This document shows positions 1 to 7,259 of a stretch of DNA of 64,000 bases, piece after piece; position 1 is the first letter of the stretch, and every line of letters starts with the position of its first letter. Source of the DNA: Colwellia sp. PAMC 21821. Its GTDB lineage: Bacteria > Pseudomonadota > Gammaproteobacteria > Enterobacterales > Alteromonadaceae. The translations under genes and the position numbers were made by a program. The notes under the pieces were generated by a model that worked only from the letters and a program-made list of their open reading frames with translations, was not told the origin of the DNA and made no database searches. Where the stretch lies: assembly GCF_002077175.1 (NCBI RefSeq), contig NZ_CP014943.1:1674001-1738000 (forward strand), read 5' to 3'.

Positions 1-259
1 CTTCGACGACAATACCGACCTTTTCAACCGGAGTTACTAAAAAGTATTTATCTTCTTCTTTTTTTAACACTGAGGCGAATAACTTTACCAAAGACAAACG
101 TTTAAATACTGTGCCGTTGTAAAACCAACTACCATCCGACTTTATTTCTAAATCGATATCACCACAAAAAGGTGGATCCCATAATTCAACCGGTGGCATT
201 TTCTTAGCATTGCCCTGTTGAGAATCAGAAATTTGCGCAGAAATTTTTTCTAATGACAT
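1..259 (-). CDS. DUF1285 family protein, partial (3' end outside window)
   Basis: The 86 visible N-terminal residues include PPVELWDPPFCGDID, then SWFYNGTVF and YFLVTPVEKVGI, which I recognise as the conserved opening of the DUF1285 family of small cytoplasmic proteobacterial proteins. The molecular function of the family is not established. The reading frame is open to the window edge. The start is the ATG at the right-hand end; no strong ribosome binding site precedes it. It is divergent from the tRNA-His gene. Family call is from memory of the motif. Confidence 0.85.
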   Translation of the reverse strand, partial: MSLEKISAQISDSQQGNAKKMPPVELWDPPFCGDIDLEIKSDGSWFYNGTVFKRLSLVKLFASVLKKEEDKYFLVTPVEKVGIVVE

Positions 260-403
260 AATAATCAACTTAAATAAGTAGCTTTACCTCATATTAGCAA
301 GTTAACAGGAGAAGTTGAAATAGCTAAATCATTACCCACTGAATTATAAATTCAGCTTTGGTAGGTTTAATTTAAAAAAATGAAGTAAAACAAAATATTT
401 TTC

Positions 404-433
404 TTGTCAATTAGCGCATAAATGCAATATACT
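404..433 (+). promoter_or_regulatory. sigma-70 promoter of tRNA-His
   Basis: TTGTCA and TATACT are separated by 18 bp. They are followed by a GC-rich discriminator (cctcgcgcc), typical of stringently controlled stable-RNA promoters. It lies about 40 bp upstream of the tRNA. Inferred from sequence only. Confidence 0.7.
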
Positions 434-472
434 CCTCGCGCCTTATCACTGGGCGCTTCAAGTAATATCAGT

Positions 473-549
473 GGTGGCTATAGCTCAGTTGGTAGAGCCC
501 CGGATTGTGATTCCGGTTGTCGAGGGTTCAAGTCCCTTTAGCCACCCCA
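473..549 (+). tRNA. tRNA-His (GTG)
   Basis: A full cloverleaf can be folded: acceptor GTGGCTA pairs with TAGCCAC, with the extra G-1 opposite C73 that is diagnostic for tRNA-His. The anticodon is GTG, the T-loop is GTTCAAG and CCA is encoded. The last 48 nt of the gene belong to a 50-bp direct repeat found again 4 kb downstream, so the gene is an integration site. It remains intact on the element side. Confidence 0.97.
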
Positions 550-551
550 TT
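502..551 (+). repeat. att-type direct repeat, copy in intact tRNA-His
   Basis: Fifty bases running from the anticodon stem to two bases beyond the encoded CCA. They are identical to 4464-4513. Confidence 0.9.
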
Positions 552-1228
552 CTTTCCTTTTAAATTAAAGCCTCTGGACAATACCTTACTATAATTAGCA
601 CTTTCTGATGAATGCTCCTGTGCATATTCTGTGAGTATTTGAAGCTAATTAGGTCTAATTGCTTACACGACTATCCAACTTCCAGCTCATATATTCAACA
701 TCGACCAGAACTGATTAACTTTGCCTGTTTAGGGAATTTACTGTCCATTTCCTGTGTTTTTTATTGAAAAGTGAAATATAGACTAAGATGAAAACGTCAG
801 GAGAGTGCGCTTAGCTGACGTTATCTAGTGATTGTTCTTTAGGTCAACAGCTAGCCATTAGGTGAAATTAGCTTTTGAGTTACTAACAGCAGCTCAGAGC
901 CTATAGCAGTAATTAATCGCCGCAATAAAGAGCTAAGTAACAGTTGTCCATCTCAGGACGTGTTGTTATGCTGCCGATACTGCACTAATGGCTTTTTATA
1001 ACTCACCCGAAAATTGCTTGATATCATTAATTACAAGTAAACCTTCTGCACTGACATGAAGACATGAACATTTCCACCATTTATATCAAATTTAAAACAT
1101 AGCACTTGTTCAAACATTTCAATTACATTAGGAATGTTGTGAAAAAAACTAGTTATATCAATATATTGGGATGTTGACAAAATAAAGATAAAAATATATA
1201 AAGATAACGCTATAAAGGACAAGGAAAG
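552..1228. other. gene-poor island segment
   Basis: No convincing reading frame on either strand. The only structure noted is an 8-bp inverted repeat (AACGTCAG at 793-800 and CTGACGTT at 815-822) with a 14-nt loop and no T tract. A 63-codon frame on the minus strand has no supporting signal. The segment may be decayed coding sequence. Confidence 0.5.
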
Positions 1229-1591
1229 TTGGTTTTATTTATGAATGGATACAATTATGCACCGTATAGTTCCCTTTTTGTAAAATCTACCTTCCTCTAT
1301 GGTGCTACACCGACTGACCCGCCTAAAACACCTCGTCAAATTTGTCTAGAAGATGTTGATATCAGGTATACGACTTGTAGAGGGGTAGCTAGTGCCTACT
1401 ACTCGACATTTCTATCTACAACTTGCAGCGGACAAGGTAGCGTGTCAGTTAATGGTGGAGTACCTATTTTTAATGGAACTATATCTGTTGATCAATATAA
1501 TCAATGTAAAGATATAGCTGAATCTCGAACAAATAATGCGATGGATGTTTGTAGCGTTCTAAAAGCAGTTCAGACAGCATCTTGCCCTTAA
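1229..1591 (+). CDS. small cysteine-containing hypothetical protein
   Basis: I do not recognise this protein of about 120 residues. It has six cysteines spread through the last two thirds (QICLE, TTCRG, TTCSG, NQCKD, DVCSV, ASCP). That even number and spacing would suit disulfide pairing in an extracytoplasmic protein, but no clear signal peptide is present. The start is uncertain: TTG at 1229 has AAGGA nine bases upstream, while ATG at 1241 has a more distant Shine-Dalgarno and would remove four residues. The next gene follows 18 bp later on the same strand, so the two are probably co-transcribed. Location inside the tRNA-His island suggests an accessory function. Confidence 0.6.
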   Translation: MVLFMNGYNYAPYSSLFVKSTFLYGATPTDPPKTPRQICLEDVDIRYTTCRGVASAYYSTFLSTTCSGQGSVSVNGGVPIFNGTISVDQYNQCKDIAESRTNNAMDVCSVLKAVQTASCP

Positions 1592-1609
1592 TTTAGCTAA
1601 AGGTGATTA

Positions 1610-2674
1610 ATGAAAAAATTTAGCAAAAAGTTGCTTTTAGGGGGAGCCGCACTCTCTTTGATTTGCTACACCTATTTCAGTGGAAATTGCTTATCATGTG
1701 CCGAAATAGAAGGCACGGTTGATAACAGCAAAACTCTTTCTGCTGAATCTGTTGTAGCAAAAACAAACTTAACTAAAGAGAGTGCCTCTACTATATTGAT
1801 TGAAAGTAGAAGTGAAGAAGCTTTGATATCGCAATCAATAAATCAAAAAATTAGAAATTTGCCAAAAGAAAAGCAATATTCTGATGATTGGTGTATCGCT
1901 GACACAGAGCTAAATGAGAGAGATTTTGCTTATGCGAAAACACAAGTAAATGATTGGAATATTTTACAGGGTGAATCAAGGGCTAAGAGTCCTTATTCGT
2001 CTTATGTAGAGGAGTCAGGTTACCCCAATAATAGCCTGATTGTTTCTTATGAAGAGTTACCGCTTGCAGAGTTGAGAGAATTAGCTGTTAAAGGCGATAA
2101 GTGGGCTATGGTTGCATATGTGCAAAATCCCTTTGCAGATAATAAAACTAAGGACGAGATTGCTAAAGAGCTTTTAATACAGGGAGCTTCTTATTACGCT
2201 CTAGAACACTTAGTTCTTAGTTCGATATCTGCCGCGAAAACAAGTTACCGCAAAGGTGGAGCAGATAAAGAGACTCTTGAACATATTGTTGAGGCTGTAA
2301 AGTACGTATATTGGGGAGCAGAAAACTATAACCTAGGAGGTGTTGGCCCTTTTGTTTCTAATATTTCGCGAGAGCCACTAAAATCTAATTTACCAATGGA
2401 AATTTTGTTGCCAACTTTGGAGAATGAGATAAAAATTAGTTATCAAGCGCTTGCGTCTTGGGTTCAAAGAGAGCGTGAGGAGCGTGGCTTAGATGTACCA
2501 GATGTACCTAAGGCCGTAAAGAATGAATATGCTAAGAATATAGCTATTAGAAAACAAATATCTAGTAATGAAATAGAGTTTTTAAGTGGATTAAATATTA
2601 CTAATGATAATTCTTTCGGTAACACATCTTGTGTAAATGAATACTTAGCTCACCTGAATAAACATGCAAATTGA
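1610..2674 (+). CDS. exported hypothetical protein with helical C-terminal region
   Basis: The 354-residue product begins with a typical Sec signal peptide (MKKFSKKLLLGG then a hydrophobic stretch to about residue 24), followed by a Cys-rich NCLSCAEIE segment. The rest is predicted mostly helical, with LAELRELAVKGDKWAMVAY at about residues 152-170 faintly like a Sel1/TPR-type helix pair, too weak for a family assignment. AAAGGTG lies 5-10 bp before the ATG. It follows the six-cysteine gene closely and a hairpin terminator ends the pair. Both may be exported components of one island-borne function; what that is cannot be read from the sequence. Confidence 0.7.
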   Translation: MKKFSKKLLLGGAALSLICYTYFSGNCLSCAEIEGTVDNSKTLSAESVVAKTNLTKESASTILIESRSEEALISQSINQKIRNLPKEKQYSDDWCIADTELNERDFAYAKTQVNDWNILQGESRAKSPYSSYVEESGYPNNSLIVSYEELPLAELRELAVKGDKWAMVAYVQNPFADNKTKDEIAKELLIQGASYYALEHLVLSSISAAKTSYRKGGADKETLEHIVEAVKYVYWGAENYNLGGVGPFVSNISREPLKSNLPMEILLPTLENEIKISYQALASWVQREREERGLDVPDVPKAVKNEYAKNIAIRKQISSNEIEFLSGLNITNDNSFGNTSCVNEYLAHLNKHAN

Positions 2675-2720
2675 ACAAGTATATTTACAGATATATCTTT
2701 GAGGAGTAGACCGATACTTT

Positions 2721-2760
2721 ACTCTTACAAACTTTAGGCTGTTTGTAAGAGTATTTTGTT
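2721..2760 (+). terminator. rho-independent terminator of the island gene pair
   Basis: Perfect 12-bp stem (ACTCTTACAAAC / GTTTGTAAGAGT) with an 8-nt loop, then ATTTTGTTATTTG. It lies 46 bp after the exported-protein stop. Confidence 0.85.
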
Positions 2761-3372
2761 ATTTGCATTAGTGTGATTACTGGACTTCCCCGCTTTCACT
2801 AGACAGTGTGTAAATGCTTTAAATAATGGATTGAAAATACTTGTAATTTCAAATAAAAATCAAGGAAGTTGTATTATTCCATGGCGTAACATACAAATGT
2901 GGAGACGTCAGCACTAATATGATGCCGACAACCCAACACCTCTAATCGAGATAGGTATTGCAAATAACCCCATTACCCCCTAGGCGTGAATCTTTTAATG
3001 AATTGGTTCCTGATGCGGTAGGTATTTCCTAGTAAAATCCATACAAGAATTTAAGGAGTCCTGACTGTTTAGCTGCCCATCAAGATGAAAAAGGTTCACG
3101 TATTTTGACTGCCAAAAGTAGCTCAAAATGTAATTATTCTTAACGACCGCTGTGTCGGATCACTTGTCGCTAGATATACCAAGGCTATCGTCCGCTTTCG
3201 TATCTAAGGGAACATAAATCTGCCTAATTTTGAGGACTAATTTAGGACAGCAAAGTGGCAAAAATAGACCTCTCCAATATTTAAATAATTATAAAATACA
3301 TGCCCAAACGCCCAACATGCCCGTTTGTAAGGATTGGCTAACTAATAAAGTTAGCCTGCATTTTATATTTAA
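2761..3372. other. island segment without recognisable genes
   Basis: Both strands are broken by stops and I find no gene. Near its right end is a 7-bp inverted repeat, GGCTAAC (3336-3342) and GTTAGCC (3350-3356), followed on the plus side by TGCATTTTATATTT. It may be a weak terminator serving the micropeptide gene from the other side. Confidence 0.5.
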
Positions 3373-3525
3373 TTAATCATCAAATATAAAACCAACAATT
3401 CCGCCAATGGCTGCTCCAATTGCTATACCCTGTGGCCCAAATCTCGCACCGATAGAAGCACCTGTAGTTGCTCCTTTCATGGCGCCATTTGATATGACGA
3501 CATCGTTTGAAATATTGTCACTCAT
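3373..3525 (-). CDS. 50-residue glycine-zipper micropeptide
   Basis: A short frame with ATG start and AAGGA ten bases upstream encodes a 50-residue peptide: a polar acidic head (MSDNISNDVVISN), then glycine at 14, 18, 22, 26 and 30, a PQG break, and glycine at 33, 37, 41 and 45, ending FIFDD. Two uninterrupted GxxxG ladders separated by a turn are what a hairpin of two tightly packed transmembrane helices looks like. This pattern is known from glycine-zipper 2TM proteins and from some two-component bacteriocins. There is no signal peptide or double-glycine leader. It could be a membrane-active toxin, a bacteriocin-like peptide or a small inner-membrane protein. No immunity gene is identifiable next to it. 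Confidence 0.7.
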   Translation of the reverse strand: MSDNISNDVVISNGAMKGATTGASIGARFGPQGIAIGAAIGGIVGFIFDD

Positions 3526-3776
3526 TTAATTATTTTCCTTAGTTTTTTTTAGTTCATACTACAGCCGAATATTTAATACTTCTGCCAGTGAAAATTATTT
3601 TAGGTAAGTAAATCATTACACTTTAGATGTAATCGCGTAATGACCACTGAGTTTTAATGAACCACTTTCTGTAGCTAAGCCCTGCCCATAAAAGGACGTG
3701 TTGGCCATTTCATTTATAGATAAAAACAAACAGGTGCTGTAAACTGGTATCATTAAGTGACCATTAGGGCTAGATT

Positions 3777-4049
3777 ATGCAATCAAAATTTTCAGAAGAT
3801 GTCATTCCATTATCAGATCTTAAAATCAATCCGGGTAAGGTAGTTAATCATGCTAAAGATTCACATCGACCGATATTAATAACAAGTCGTGGCCGTGGTA
3901 TCGCTGTCGTTCAAGGCTTAGATGATTATGAAAAAGCGATTGAAGAACTCGCTTTTACTAAAGCGATAGCTAAAGGCATGTTAGATATTAAAGAAGGTAA
4001 TAAATCTAGTCTCAACGATGTTAAAGCAAGGCTTGGTTTAACATTGTGA
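3777..4049 (+). CDS. Phd/YefM-family antitoxin
   Basis: The 90-residue protein has the Phd/YefM layout. An N-terminal DNA-binding fold opens with IPLSDLKINPGKVVNHA, then RPILITSRGRGIAVVQGLDDYE, then a charged helical tail (about 55-90) that would wrap the toxin. It should neutralise the downstream ParE-like toxin and repress their joint promoter. The stop codon overlaps the toxin GTG start by four bases, indicating translational coupling. AGGG lies upstream of the ATG. Located in the tRNA-His island, where such modules commonly stabilise the element. Confidence 0.88.
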   Translation: MQSKFSEDVIPLSDLKINPGKVVNHAKDSHRPILITSRGRGIAVVQGLDDYEKAIEELAFTKAIAKGMLDIKEGNKSSLNDVKARLGLTL

Positions 4050-4333
4050 ATATTGAGTTTTCAGAATCTGCTATATATGATTTAGAGGACATCAGAATAT
4101 ATTACACGGAGCAACAAGTACCGCTTGTTGGCGAGAGTTTTATTTCTGCAATAATCGCTCATATTGAAACATTACCTGCTAACCCTAAAATAGGCAGACA
4201 GGTGCCTGAGTTTGCCATGTCATCAATCAGAGAGTTAATTCACTCTCCCTTTCGTATCGTTTATGTATTAAACGATACGAATATTCAAATAATCAGGGTG
4301 TGGCGAAGCGAAAGACTAATGCAATTACCATAA
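4046..4333 (+). CDS. RelE/ParE-superfamily toxin
   Basis: The 95-residue protein starts with GTG inside the antitoxin stop (GTGA). It shows the RelE/ParE pattern: IEFSESAIYDLEDIRIYY at the N terminus, NPKIGRQVPEF in the middle, and the beta-strand end SPFRIVYVLNDTNIQIIRVWRSER. The sequence resembles the ParE side (gyrase inhibitors) more than the ribosome-dependent RelE nucleases, but the target cannot be fixed by eye. It is paired with the preceding antitoxin and is the last gene before the right-hand island repeat. Confidence 0.87.
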   Translation: MNIEFSESAIYDLEDIRIYYTEQQVPLVGESFISAIIAHIETLPANPKIGRQVPEFAMSSIRELIHSPFRIVYVLNDTNIQIIRVWRSERLMQLP

Positions 4334-4463
4334 AGTAATCTGGTGCTATTCTGTGAGTTTACCAAACCAATTGATAACGTTTTATTCCAAGTTATAACAT
4401 GAGTAACAAACTTAGGTTCTAACGTTATACAGCTTAATCTAAGTAAATCCTATACCGACATCA

Positions 4464-4513
4464 GGATTGTGATTCCGGTTGTCGAGGGTTCAAGTCCCTT
4501 TAGCCACCCCATT
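4464..4513 (+). repeat. displaced 3' fragment of tRNA-His (right island border)
   Basis: Exact 50-bp copy of 502-551 without the 5' half of the tRNA. It marks the right end of the island and is presumably the original 3' end of the tRNA gene before insertion. It has no function as a tRNA. Confidence 0.92.
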
Positions 4514-4718
4514 TCTTCTTTTCCCTTTAAAAATAAAAAACAGTTCATTACCGACAATCTTCTTTTTGGTTTGTGTTTTACAACTTTGCTTTGTTTAGTT
4601 TCTTTACTGAACTATAAGTATATTTTTCATCCTCATATGGCAGTAAAACAACGGTTGATTAGCCAATAAATTAGCGTATTCTAAATAGTTCTGTATTTAT
4701 TCGTTTAGGAACATCATA

Positions 4719-4910
4719 TTGAAAAAAGTTACGCTAAGCATTTTTATGCTCTCTGTGCTTGTTAGCTTATCTGGTTGTATTGCGGTTGCTGTTGTATCCA
4801 CTGCAGTAGGTGTCACTACATCAGTTGTTGGTGGTGCTATCGACGTTGTAGACGCGGTAACTCCGGATATAATTGACGATGACGATGAACAAGAAGACGA
4901 CGTTCAATAA
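4719..4910 (+). CDS. small outer/inner membrane lipoprotein
   Basis: A 63-residue product with a textbook lipoprotein signal: MKK, hydrophobic core, lipobox LSGC with the lipidated Cys at position 20. The mature part is small and Val/Gly/Ala-rich and then strongly acidic (DDDDEQEDD). The start codon is TTG with AGGA eight bases upstream; no ATG is available in frame. I know of similar tiny Val/Ala-rich lipoproteins in marine gammaproteobacteria but no assigned function. It sits just outside the right border of the tRNA-His island. Confidence 0.75.
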   Translation: MKKVTLSIFMLSVLVSLSGCIAVAVVSTAVGVTTSVVGGAIDVVDAVTPDIIDDDDEQEDDVQ

Positions 4911-5103
4911 TGCAATATTCAATTACGCTGACAAGCCATTGTTAGTCGTAGTCAATAAACCCGTTCCTCTTTCACGGCTTTATAAACCGCTATGGCGGGC
5001 TTAATATTTTCAGCTACGATTAACGCCCAAGTTAAACACTTATCACATGTGCTATCTTCCTAAAATGGTCACTTATCATGCTTACCCATTCCTCGAATAC
5101 TCA

Positions 5104-5212
5104 TACCAAGCTAATTAATTAGCGGCTCATTTTTAATGGTTAGAATGTATAACGCCGTAGTTATCCATTTACCCTCATAAAAAAGTAGCACTCTTAATTA
5201 ACTAGATTGGTA
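5104..5212. repeat. 109-bp MITE-like element with TACCAA termini
   Basis: It begins TACCAAGCTAATTAATTAG and its other end, read in reverse complement, begins TACCAATCTAGTTAATTAA: about 16 matches in the first 18 bases of an imperfect terminal inverted repeat. A related piece lies at about 18982-19032. No coding capacity. The surrounding 4911-5438 has no other credible feature. Confidence 0.7.
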
Positions 5213-5438
5213 TAAAACAAATTTGGCTAAATCGATAACAGCGGCTTTAATTAAGATATATGTCATTGCTCATTTGAACTTTGTTTATATCTGCTCGGTT
5301 TCAAAATTCAGACAATGGCGAGTGGCGAGTGTCGAATTCATATTATTCATGAGCAAATTAGAACTGAAATATTATCGCTCAACCCGCGCCATGCACATTA
5401 ATGGTAATTTTGCTTTTGCAAACTAAGTTCAAGGAAAA

Positions 5439-6002
5439 ATGATGAAATTTAAATATTTTGCTCTCTATGGCTTAATCGCTTTACTTGGCGCTTGTAGTCA
5501 AACACCTAAAGTGCCCGATCAGTCTAGCCCATCGAATCGAAGCCCTTCGATAAAAACAAGCGACCCAAGTATCTTTAAAACAAACCAAGCCTGCATTAAT
5601 ATTATTAAAGAATTTGAAGGCGTGCGCCTCAAAGCTTATAAAGGCCTTTCGGGTGCTTTTCTCATTGGTTATGGCCATATGCCTGGTGTCCATAAAGGGA
5701 TGAAAATATCGCAAAAACAAGCTGAGAAGTTGCTTAAAGAAGATTTAAATCGCTTTGAAAGAGACGTTACCCGACATGTGAAAGTACCGATAACTGAAAA
5801 TCAGTTTAGTGCCATGGTTTGTCTCTCGTACAATATTGGAAGCGGTAATTTTCATAAGTCGACAGTACTGAGAAAAATTAACAATAATTTACCAACAGAA
5901 GCAGCTGATGCCATTTTAATGTGGAATAAAGTGAATAAAAAAGTAAACCCTCATCAAGTTAAGCGTAGAGAAAGGGAAAGAGCTTTATTTATTATGCCTT
6001 AA
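5439..6002 (+). CDS. GH24 lysozyme-like lipoprotein with altered active site
   Basis: A 187-residue protein with a lipoprotein signal (lipobox LGAC, Cys19) and a low-complexity Pro/Ser linker, then a phage-T4-type lysozyme domain (about 50-187). IIKEFEGVRLKAY, IGYGH and the C-terminal RRERERALF are clear GH24 landmarks. Aligning to T4 lysozyme, Glu11 is kept as Glu60, but the Asp20 position is Gly69 and the Thr26 position is Leu75. It may be a weak or inactive muramidase that binds peptidoglycan. ATG at 5442 has better spacing from AAGGA and could be the true start. A strong terminator follows. Not within a prophage here; probably a domesticated endolysin. Confidence 0.85.
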   Translation: MMKFKYFALYGLIALLGACSQTPKVPDQSSPSNRSPSIKTSDPSIFKTNQACINIIKEFEGVRLKAYKGLSGAFLIGYGHMPGVHKGMKISQKQAEKLLKEDLNRFERDVTRHVKVPITENQFSAMVCLSYNIGSGNFHKSTVLRKINNNLPTEAADAILMWNKVNKKVNPHQVKRRERERALFIMP

Positions 6003-6019
6003 ACAGACATACATAATAT

Positions 6020-6062
6020 ATAAGGGGTAAGTTGCGCATCACCACAACTTACCCCTTATTTT
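6020..6062. terminator. bidirectional terminator between convergent genes
   Basis: Perfect 15-bp stem (6020-6034 with 6045-6059) containing the AAGGGGTAAG core, 10-nt loop, with T-rich sequence on the plus side and A-rich sequence on the other. It serves the lysozyme-like gene and the convergent CheX-receiver gene. Confidence 0.88.
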
Positions 6063-6126
6063 GTAAAATCACACTATTATTAACCGTTCAATAGAGTCAT
6101 TAAAATCGAAAACTTGAGTTTTAAGC

Positions 6127-7071
6127 TTACGCTATTTTTAGGTAATCTTTGATGATTTTCGCACCATTATCGGCCTGAATTGGTTTAAAAATAAAACCAG
6201 AAATACCCAGGCTTTCACAGCTCTTAATTAACGTTTGGTCGGTTACTGAAGACAACATGACCACGGGTACATTGCTGCCGTTATCACGAATTTTAGCTAA
6301 GGCTAAGTCACCATTCAATTCACCCATCACGACATCCATAAACAGAAAATCAGGATTTTGTTCTTGCACCATAGTTACTGCTACCGCGCCGTCGTCGGCT
6401 TCAATAACATTGTTATAGCCCAACTGTGATAAGTAACGTTTTAGAGCTTTGCGGATCATGCCGCTGTCATCCACTAAAAGTATTTTACTTTCTAGTGGTA
6501 ATGCTGTGGTGTAAGGGTTACTAATACCCGTGCTAGCTTCTCGCTTAATGCCTATCGATTGATATTCAACATTACGGATCAACAAGTTAAAATAATAACG
6601 ACCAACACCATCTATAGAAATAGGCACAGTAATAACTTCAGTTACACCCGCTAAGTATTTCTCCATGTCATTAACATTATGAACAAAATAAGGACTAGAA
6701 AATTTATAATCTAAACTATAACGGCCATGTAAATCGGTTGAGCGACCCACTATTGTATTACCCCATTCTGCTAGGGCATTACTTAACTCTTCATTTATTT
6801 CAGTAAATTGATATTTTTCTTCAAACATATGTTCACAAACAGAATTACCAATAGCAACGGCGGTTTCTGGGTAATGATGCATCATGATTACGCCATCTAA
6901 ACCACCGGTAACTTCAGAGCATACGGCATAGCCTTTAAAGCGAAAGTCATCAACGTTATCTACAAAAGCTTCTCCAGCTTCGCCAACCAAGTTTGTCATT
7001 GCTTTTAAACTAGCAAGTGATTCATTGATAAATGGGTATAAAATAACTTTATATAGCGCTTCTACTGACAT
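6127..7071 (-). CDS. CheX-like phosphatase domain fused to response-regulator receiver
   Basis: Numbering from the upstream Met at 7077 (316 residues): residues about 5-180 resemble CheX/CheC phosphatases, with the signature E97-L-S-N100 and GN at 106-107, the residues that dephosphorylate CheY-P in that family. Residues 197-316 form a complete receiver domain: acidic pair D203/D204, phospho-acceptor D248 (FLFMD), S276 and K298 (IFKP). It probably tunes a chemotaxis or surface-behaviour phosphorelay and may act on its own receiver. I prefer the ATG at 7071: AAGGA has a 6-bp spacing to it, whereas it directly abuts the ATG at 7077. No chemotaxis operon is nearby. Confidence 0.82.
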   Translation of the reverse strand: MSVEALYKVILYPFINESLASLKAMTNLVGEAGEAFVDNVDDFRFKGYAVCSEVTGGLDGVIMMHHYPETAVAIGNSVCEHMFEEKYQFTEINEELSNALAEWGNTIVGRSTDLHGRYSLDYKFSSPYFVHNVNDMEKYLAGVTEVITVPISIDGVGRYYFNLLIRNVEYQSIGIKREASTGISNPYTTALPLESKILLVDDSGMIRKALKRYLSQLGYNNVIEADDGAVAVTMVQEQNPDFLFMDVVMGELNGDLALAKIRDNGSNVPVVMLSSVTDQTLIKSCESLGISGFIFKPIQADNGAKIIKDYLKIA

Positions 7072-7259
7072 GATCATTCCTTTTTTATGATTAATGCTAA
7101 GTCAATTTTGCTCGAACGATACTAAGCTAAAACAGTTAATACAAATTTAGCTGAAGTCGTGAGTAAAATCATCTTGTATAACAAAATACTCTTCATATTC
7201 GAGACAAGTATTCTTTCAGTATGGACAAAAAATCGAAATTTACCTAGCTAAAATATACA

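Larger units (their letters stand above)
502..4513. mobile_element. tRNA-His genomic island bounded by 50-bp direct repeats, no integrase
   Basis: The 3' end of tRNA-His (502-551) is repeated without mismatch at 4464-4513, the classical footprint of site-specific integration into a tRNA gene. Between the repeats are only accessory features: a cysteine-containing small protein, an exported protein of unknown function, a glycine-zipper micropeptide and a toxin-antitoxin pair. Long stretches have no credible gene. No tyrosine recombinase or fragment of one could be seen, so it is either a decayed island or an element mobilised by an integrase encoded elsewhere. The addiction module could explain its retention. 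Confidence 0.8.

Noticed and set aside
1031..1222. 63-codon minus-strand frame before the six-cysteine gene
   Set aside because: It lacks a ribosome binding site, has strongly AT-driven composition (hydrophobic Ile/Phe run) and overlaps the likely promoter region of the next gene.
4469..4669. 66-codon frame starting in the tRNA-His fragment
   Set aside because: Its first residues (IPVVEGSSPFSHP) are simply a translated tRNA 3' end; no start signal belongs to it.
5223..5426. 67-codon frame next to the 109-bp repeat
   Set aside because: TTG start with no convincing ribosome binding site and no recognisable motif; it lies in repeat-rich intergenic DNA.
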